From contig JBCFYV010000100.1 of assembly GCA_039000515.1 (NCBI GenBank), forward strand, positions 38,085,456 through 38,149,455: a stretch of DNA of 64,000 bases, in the 5' to 3' direction. Every line of letters begins with the position of its first letter. Position 1 is the first letter of the stretch. The notes beneath the pieces are model-generated. The model worked only from the letters and a program-made list of their open reading frames with translations, was not told the DNA's origin and ran no database searches. Position numbers and translations under genes: made by a program. The DNA is from Timema cristinae (taxonomy: Eukaryota; Arthropoda; Insecta; Phasmatodea; Timematidae). Below are positions 58,029 to 64,000 of the stretch, in pieces.

Positions 58029-61000
58029 CTGTGAACACATGCTAGTTTATAATAACTGCCATCCCATCGCCATATTTTTGAACTGCTCAAGCATTAACAT
58101 TCCTATTTCTGAAAAAACTAAATGCACTAATAGTGTAGGTGAAATTCATTCACATTGGTGCTGAAAAATTGAGAATCTACCGTCGGAAAACCCTGCAAGA
58201 GTTTGAATCTCAACCTCATTGCCTGTTAACTACACAGACAGACGGTGTGAATAAACTGTTAATTGTACTCTTCAAAATGGGTATTTATTCTCTTTCTAGG
58301 CACAAATACAGGAAAAGTTATCTCAACAATAGTGTTCTTAATTCTTACCCAGGTGTACAATTATCAAGTCATTTAGAAGCTAACCTAGGATTCTTGCGAC
58401 TAGGAATGTAATAACTGGTAGATAACCAGAAGAAGCCAGTGGGGGTGGTTATATTATTATTTAGCACCGCGTCTTATTACCCGTACTAATTACACTAATG
58501 GATTAGGAATTGGGAAGGTTTAATTAGATGAAGCGGACCCGCATTTTCGTGGAGGGAGAGTGGAAAACCACCCCCAGTTAACCCGACCGAGATTCGAACC
58601 TCGATCTCCCCATCCTCAGCAGTCCTACGCCACCGAGGCAGGTGTGTGGTTATAAAACAAGTATAAGGGTGGGGTAACTATACATGTACCTAAGCACCCA
58701 GCTTATTCACCTGGCTTATCACATCCCCGTGTGCCGTCCTTACTTGGTACAGGTAACGGTACTTTTTCTGCCGCAGCTCGGCCCTCTGTTCGCGAGTCCG
58801 CACCCTCTGTATATTCATGTTGCGGGATTTCTTGGACGGTACCCCTGCAACAACACATTTGATTTGGAACAATTTACTTATAAGATATCCTCATCATATA
58901 ACTGATATGGTTTCAATTTTAAATATTTGATTCAAGTTTTTAATTTTCAAAATCTTGGACCGTCGGCCTCTGTGGTCTTCGGGTCACCTCAGGACCCGAT
59001 GCTAACTAGTAAGCTCACAAAGATGTAAAACTCCTCACTTTATCAAAAAATTAGCATGTTTAATTAAAAACCTTTTCAACTGTAAGATAAAGTAATAAAA
59101 ATTGAATTTATTAATACTTCTACAGTATTTTGATACCGGTCTACCAAGAATGTACTGCTTCACAACTACAGGTACGCCAATAAGCTATTCAAAATCAGTA
59201 CTCTAAGCAACATGGTTATAAGAAATTTCTTGTAAATCAAACACTAAATGAATTTTTTAAATGTATCCCAAATTTGAAAAATGATAAAGGGTGAAAAAAA
59301 ACTTCTTTGTTTAATGTAGTCTACTTAATCAAATGAAAAATTGTAAAGAGTTGTAACAATGTAACACAGACCTATTATGCCTGCCTCTTCCTTCCTTGTT
59401 GCTTTGAGCCTATTTAAAATGCTTTCAAATACATTTGTTCAATTCATTCAATTCAATTGGTTGTACAACATATAGTAATTTGAATCATAAAACTGTGACA
59501 GTCTAGCAGCCACAAAGAAGCAACTAAAAACACTAAACCATAAATAAAATATTGGGTGACAAACTGCATCAAACATTGCTGGCGAGTTCCCATTACGATT
59601 CGTTTCCATTCCGCATGCGGCATACACGGGCCGTTGTCTCTGCCTACTGACAACGGCGCTACTAGACTACTTGATTAACTAAGATTTCTACAATCTAGTA
59701 AACAAAGAATCCCCTTTAAATATGTTTGGCGATTTTTTAAGTTGGGATTTTTTGTAGAGTAGGGATCAACAGTTGGACAATTTTAAATTTTTCTGTACAA
59801 GTCTGTGGTTAAGTACTTAAAGTAATGGGGTGCAGAATAAAACTAGAATTTCACAAGATAAACAAGTGGGATCTGCAGGATACTAACACCAGGCTTCCGA
59901 AAGGTAGTTTTTCTTTTGGGTGGAGGGGTGAAGTGAGAACAAAAAATACTGTATTGTGCCATTGAAATGACAAGGTCGGGTAGGTACACCAATAGTTTAA
60001 AGTGGTGTTAGAACTTTGATAGTTACTAGTAACTTATCACGGTTACTGCTGGAAAAAAACGGGGGGGGGGGGGTAAGTGGAGGTTGGCGCTAGTGTAGTC
60101 AAAAAAAGTATTTGTTTCTTTCTCTAGTATGTAAGGGAGAGCTTAGTGTAGAAACTGAGAACAGAGGCAAAAATCCCCACTGCAAAGTCATCTACAAGGT
60201 GAACTAATGTGTGGCTAACAAGATAGTTCTATTTTCACTCCCCCTCTGGTCTATCATTAGTCCAAATAATATCAGGGCTCTCAAAATACTTAATCCAACA
60301 TTTCACTCAAGGTAAAAAAAGGTTGAATATTTTCCCAGTGTCCGATTCAAAATTCCAGTATTGGTAGAGACACCCTGTTTGGAGCCACAATACTTAGAAT
60401 TACAAACTTTCTCAATGTGCATGAGAGGAGGGAAGGGTTGGTAGTTTTTTATTATTTTTCTATTTTTATTTAATTACAATATTTTGCTTTTCAAAAAATT
60501 GGCTCGAGGCTCACAGTTTGGCTGTACCTTTTATCCCAACGCCAACACCTATCAAACATTCGCAAGCCGCCAATGAAACCGATAGGAACAAATACTCACA
60601 CTCCTGATGGTAGATCCCCCTTCCCGTGATAGCCCACTGGGTGATCAATCCGACAAGGATCATGAATGGCCACACCGACAGGATGAGCCAACTGAACCAA
60701 CATGGCGGGCTGCTCTTATGGAGGGCCACCCGGTCCCACACCCACATCACCATCAGGAACTTCTCGACGAAGTAGTCCAGGGCACCTGCCATAATGGCCC
60801 CGCCATATACGCTCGTGCCGATCACAGTCAGTCCTGACAAAATAAAGGCAAAATTCTCTTTTTCTGGAACCGAATTTCATTGCCTTTTAGGTTATATACC
60901 TATTTTTCTCTTTACAGCTATATTAGATTTGAAATACAACATTTATATCTGATTTAATTTGCACTTTTTCAGAAGAAATATTTAAAATCATATTGTTGAG

Positions 61001-62579
61001 AGGTCAACGTTACAAATGGATTGGATGTCAAGCTTAGGGAGTTCAGGTATATTTAAAGCTAGTAAAATCACCAGCAAGCCTAAATGAACCATTATTTGTA
61101 AATATGCATACAGATATGCAACAGAACATCGTTTGGACAGCACAGTAACACCTTAATATCAGTGTGTCCCATCTGCTGTAGGTCTTTTGGAGCTGCATCA
61201 AAGACATGTTGCAACACCTTTTCTATGTTTGGACGGGACTGTGCTACATCAAAGTGTCTCGGCTTTTGGTTCGTTATAGTTTTTCGCTAGTAATATAATG
61301 TGTAATGAAAATAATATTCTACATGTTATCCAACCTATCGAGAAAAGGAAATTTTATGGGATACTCGGCATACTAGAATAGAGTAGAAAAAAATTATGCC
61401 TGGGGAGAACAAAATGAATACTTTACTCTCAGTGCTTGGGCAGGAAAAGGCAAAAATAAATACTGCATTATGTTCACACAAGTAACACGTATCGATTTTA
61501 TATCAAGTGGGTATACTCCACCCATTTTCTTTTGCGCGCAACAGGAAATTGTTATGATGTTCTGTTGCACGTCTATACCGACCTGGAAGTTTGAGCTTCA
61601 ATTAGGTTCACCAGTGCATTTTTTTTGTAAAGCCATACCTCCTCAATACAGTATTTCTTTATATTAGTTAAAAACACAATTTTTACAAATAATGATCAAG
61701 TAACCTTTCTGCCAGCAGAGGTTGAGGATGGCGAAGAGCAGCCCTCCACCAAGTAGCACCCGACGGTCATCCATACAGCTGAAGGTTGCCAGTAGAAGTG
61801 CTCCGCCACAGCCAGCGAGATCACCCCAAGGAACAGGCCCGTGTGGAAGCCAGTCATGAACAATCCCACGTACTGTACTAGCATCGTTATCAGACCAAAC
61901 AGGATCCCCGCTCCTAGCGCCACTCCTGGGGGTGGTGATAAGAAGGAACATCTTGTATCATAGTAACCACACCTCTTAGTATTCAGAATATAAAAAGTTC
62001 AGTTCAGGAGCTTTACTATAAAACTAGTCTAGTGTTACCAGGACAAACCAAGCTTGACTGAATGCACACACATTAATTGCATAATTATGTGTATGTTTGT
62101 TCAAATGAATTATGATTTGTAAAAAACCGTTAACAAATACAGTCTTCAGTTCTCAAACCAATACCTTTTTTCTTCCTACCCAAATATGTCTATATGTCCA
62201 TCCTTCACGCACCTACCATACAACCCTTTTTCTCAAACTTGCTATCTCTATCTAAATCATATTTACACCTCTTTCTTACTTATCATATTTAACTAAATCC
62301 TTACCTTGTTTTAAGTCATTTATGTCCCACTAACCCTCTGTCATATGTAATCCAGTCATGTATTTCTATACATTTTATTTATATTCTAATTCTTTGATAT
62401 ATAGCATTATAACTTGGGCTATTCACTACATAATATTATTTTGGTTTTGAAGACTGTGTTATACCTACCAGCGTTTCCATATGCTGGTAATAATTTCTCT
62501 TGCAGACATATCAGGTAGACGATGATGGAACCAAAGATGAATCCAGTAAGAAACATGACCGCTTTGAAGCACCTGTAAC
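57795..62579 (-). CDS. TMEM198: TMEM198 membrane protein, five 3' exons (5' end not found)
   Basis: TMEM198 is a multi-pass membrane protein, reported in vertebrates to promote LRP6 phosphorylation and Wnt signalling. Exons in transcript order: 62579-62469, 61925-61705, 60833-60600, 58844-58711 and 58028-57795, all GT-AG with matching phases. The products show GYRCFKAVMFLTGFIFGS, then successive hydrophobic helices (ALGAGILFGLITMLV, GLFMTGFHTGLFLGVISLAV, LLFAILNLCW, LTVIGTSVYGGAIMAGALDY, WFSWLILSVWPFMILVGLITQW), then a basic cytosolic tail. These align in order with human TMEM198. The first ~50 residues, with the first helix, are missing and may lie beyond the window. One base is lacking in the second exon seen here. 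It converges with MRE11. Confidence 0.92.
58456..58641 (-). mobile_element. SINE-C copy in TMEM198 3' region, internally deleted
   Basis: TAGCACCGCGTCTTATTACC tail to CCTACGCCACCGAGGC head. It lies between the last two TMEM198 exons. Confidence 0.85.
58711..58844 (-). CDS. TMEM198: TMEM198 exon, basic cytosolic tail
   Basis: Acceptor GTGTTGTTGCAG, donor GTGAAT. It encodes PSKKSRNMNIQRVRTREQRAELRQKKYRYLYQVRTAHGDVISQ. An earlier GTAAGG at the RYLYQ site could be an alternative donor, but the phase-0 end at VISQ joins the last exon cleanly. Confidence 0.88.
58960..59010 (+). mobile_element. SINE-F head fragment
   Basis: GGCCTCTGTGGTCTTCGGGT and CAGGACCCGATG only. Confidence 0.5.
59011..60599 (-). 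other. TMEM198 intron
   Basis: No exon or repeat recognised. It includes a poly-G run near 60061. Confidence 0.5.
60600..60833 (-). CDS. TMEM198: TMEM198 exon, last two helices
   Basis: Acceptor TTTTGTCAG, donor GTGAGT. It encodes LTVIGTSVYGGAIMAGALDYF, VEKFLMVMWVWDRVAL, PPCWFSWLILSVWPFMILVG and LITQWAITGRG, aligning to the final transmembrane part. The Cys-Trp-x-Ser-Trp motif is conserved. Confidence 0.92.
60834..62468 (-). other. remaining TMEM198 introns
   Basis: 60834-61704 and 61926-62468 are A/T-rich and hold no recognised element. Confidence 0.5.
61705..61925 (-). CDS. TMEM198: TMEM198 exon, helices 3-5, one-base frame break
   Basis: Acceptor CACCCCCAG, donor GTTACT. It reads VALGAGILFGL to VGCYLVEG, then loses frame at the CCC at 61742-61744. 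One extra base restores GLLFAILNLCWQKG, as in the family, and gives phase 1 as required by the next exon. This is most simply an assembly or sequencing deletion. Confidence 0.9.
62469..62579 (-). CDS. TMEM198: TMEM198 exon, second helix
   Basis: Acceptor ATTGTTATAG, donor GTAGGT. It encodes YRCFKAVMFLTGFIFGS, IIVYLICLQEKLLPAYGNA. The motif GYRCFKAV is nearly identical in vertebrates. It enters with one base carried over, so an upstream exon exists. Confidence 0.92.
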
Positions 62580-62778
62580 CTATAACAATCCGACAACTTT
62601 ATTAAAAATCTTTCTACTTGCTTGAGAAAACAAATTTTCAAAGTTAATATATCTATTCTAAGCAGATATATGCATTGGTATTCCAGCTATCATTTTGATA
62701 GATGGTTGTGAATTGGTAATGTAACATTTTTAAGTGTGGATAAGGTAAAACTGAACACAAGCTTAAATTAAAGAACAT

Positions 62779-62784
62779 TTTATT
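62779..62784 (-). terminator. polyadenylation signal of the aldolase-like gene
   Basis: AATAAA on the minus strand about 115 bases after the aldolase-like stop codon. It suggests a transcript separate from TMEM198. Confidence 0.45.
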
Positions 62785-62899
62785 GAACCTTTTACTTCCC
62801 TAAACTCTATATTATTTTCCATACTAGTACTAAAAAAATAACTCTGGATAGAATCATCTGTAAGTAAAATCGACAATTTTATTATATTCTTTTGAATGT

Positions 62900-64000
62900 T
62901 TATAAAGTTTGTATAGTTGAAGACGTTTCCTTAGTTTGAATAAAATCCCTGCACTTGTATACACCCAAAGCTGCTTGACTATTATCTTTTGCTTTTTCCA
63001 GCAGTATATCTTGAGCAATTTTAACATTCTCAGGATTTCCTTTCCAAGCACTCAGTGATGAGCCATGCAAAGCTTTCCCGAAGATGAAGGTGATGGGCCA
63101 TGGTTTCTTCCCGATGAACTGGCTTATGGCGTTCAAGTTTGCAGTGGCTTCCACCTCCGACAGGCATCCCGAGAGGAGCAAGACACCCGCCACTGCCGGC
63201 GGGACTGTCCTATTGAGGGTGGTCACCGTGGCCATGGCTACATCCTGAGGGGAACACTTCCATGTAGATGAATTCCCAGAAGTCACCATGTTCACCGCGA
63301 TGAGACAACCCTCCAGGAACACCTGGTAGTCACTCAAGCATTTGAACACTGCCGACAGGACTGTCTCCGTGACTTTCTGCATGCGGTCGAGCCCGTGATA
63401 CCCCACTGGGAATATCTCCGCTTGCACGATCGGAACAAGGCCGCTCTTTTGACACAGGAAGGCAAACCTCCCAAGGACCCGCGCGTTTGCCATTATGGCA
63501 CTGTAAGAAGGTGTGTTTGGGTTGATCTGGAACACACAGCGGGCTTTGCTGAAATGGCATCCGTCTGCTTTGTATTCCTTGCAGCGCGCCGTTAGGTCGT
63601 CCAACCCAAGGGAGGTGAGCTCGCCCTCGGAGCCAAACAAAGGTGCAACGCCTATGTCCACACTTACGCCTGGGACAAGGTGGTGGTACTTCATTTGCGT
63701 CGTCAGGAGGTGACCTTTGTCAGACCTTTGGTGCAGGGTTTCTTGATGTAGTACCGCGCCGATATGCTCTCCCCTAGATCATCCGTCGTGAAGATCATCT
63801 GCCTATACAAACGCCGGCTCTCTTCATTGTTGTAGTAGCCAATGTCTGCGAAACGTTTTTTCATTGTGGCCGGTGACTCATCAGATAGAAGAATGCCTTT
63901 ACCTGGACGTACGAGAGCATTCGCAACTTTCCTGAGCACTTCTTCCAATGTTGGTTCTTCACTAGGTGTTGCTGAAAGGTCTTCGCCTGATCCTTGTGTC
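62900..64000 (-). CDS. fructose-bisphosphate aldolase class I-like protein, intronless, catalytic Lys absent, 5' end off window
   Basis: Class I aldolase cleaves fructose-1,6-bisphosphate in glycolysis through a Schiff-base lysine. Here the fold is readable throughout: PGKGILLSDES (Asp33 region), EESRRLYRQ, SGAVLHQETLHQ, FSKARCV (Lys146 kept), PIVQAEI (Glu187 site is Gln, Glu189 kept), LEGCLIAVNMVT, MATVTTLNRTVPPAV, LSGCLSEVEA and FGKALHGSSL (Arg303 is Lys). The Schiff-base lysine of LLKPNMV is Ala (codon 63296-63298), and the usual C-terminal Tyr is absent. The frame is open over about 1.1 kb with no intron, apart from one missing base near 63759-63761. At least 31 residues precede PGKG without a Met, against 25 in human aldolase A. 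It is probably a pseudoenzyme or retrocopy. Whether it sits within a TMEM198 intron cannot be seen. Confidence 0.88.

Noticed and set aside
60607..60837. 76-codon plus-strand ORF
   Set aside because: Antisense shadow of the TMEM198 transmembrane exon.
62633..63694. aldolase as a plain dead pseudogene
   Set aside because: Only one frame break, of the same kind as in two conserved genes, and about 340 otherwise open codons; a pseudoenzyme is at least as likely.
63065..63713. plus-strand and second minus ORFs over the aldolase
   Set aside because: Shadows of the conserved minus-strand aldolase frame.

Overview
This is nuclear DNA of an animal, almost certainly an insect or other arthropod. It is A+T-rich, its genes are split by GT-AG introns, it is dense in tRNA-derived SINEs, and the three genes present resemble animal proteins. 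Nothing visible fixes the order or species. There are no operons, CRISPR arrays or prokaryotic features.

Positions 1-38,200 are a gene-poor, repeat-rich region. It holds about 40 SINE copies (families named A-G here for convenience), degraded 3' ends of several LINE families, a 48-bp satellite array (2448-3303), a ~103-bp minisatellite (32660-33090), a 370-bp inverted-repeat element (30506-30875), and a ~1.5-kb non-coding repeat (13310-14870) with an inverted copy at 41405-42640. The only gene hint is one ATG-plus-donor exon near 15.63 kb. SINE families A, B and C have different heads but share one 3' tail with a small hairpin and an (AAT)n end. Eight copies keep exact 10-16 bp target-site duplications, so this group was recently active.

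Positions 38,229-~56,000 carry MRE11 on the + strand, the nuclease subunit of the MRE11-RAD50-NBS1 DNA-repair complex. Twelve coding exons were traced by phase and homology. Its introns hold SINEs, a pair of inverted MITEs with a 52-bp palindrome, a 31-bp tandem repeat and one arm of the ~1.5-kb repeat. The last exon is uncertain.

Positions 57,795-62,579 carry five 3' exons of TMEM198 on the - strand, convergent with MRE11. Positions 62,900-64,000+ carry an intronless fructose-bisphosphate aldolase-like gene on the - strand, cut by the window edge. It lacks the Schiff-base lysine and is probably a catalytically dead paralogue or retrocopy.

Each of the three genes has exactly one single-base frame break, each repaired by one extra base in a G/C context. 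The simplest reading is assembly consensus error rather than three pseudogenes. The best candidates for new biology are the aldolase pseudoenzyme, the shared-tail SINE superfamily and the palindromic MITE pair inside MRE11.
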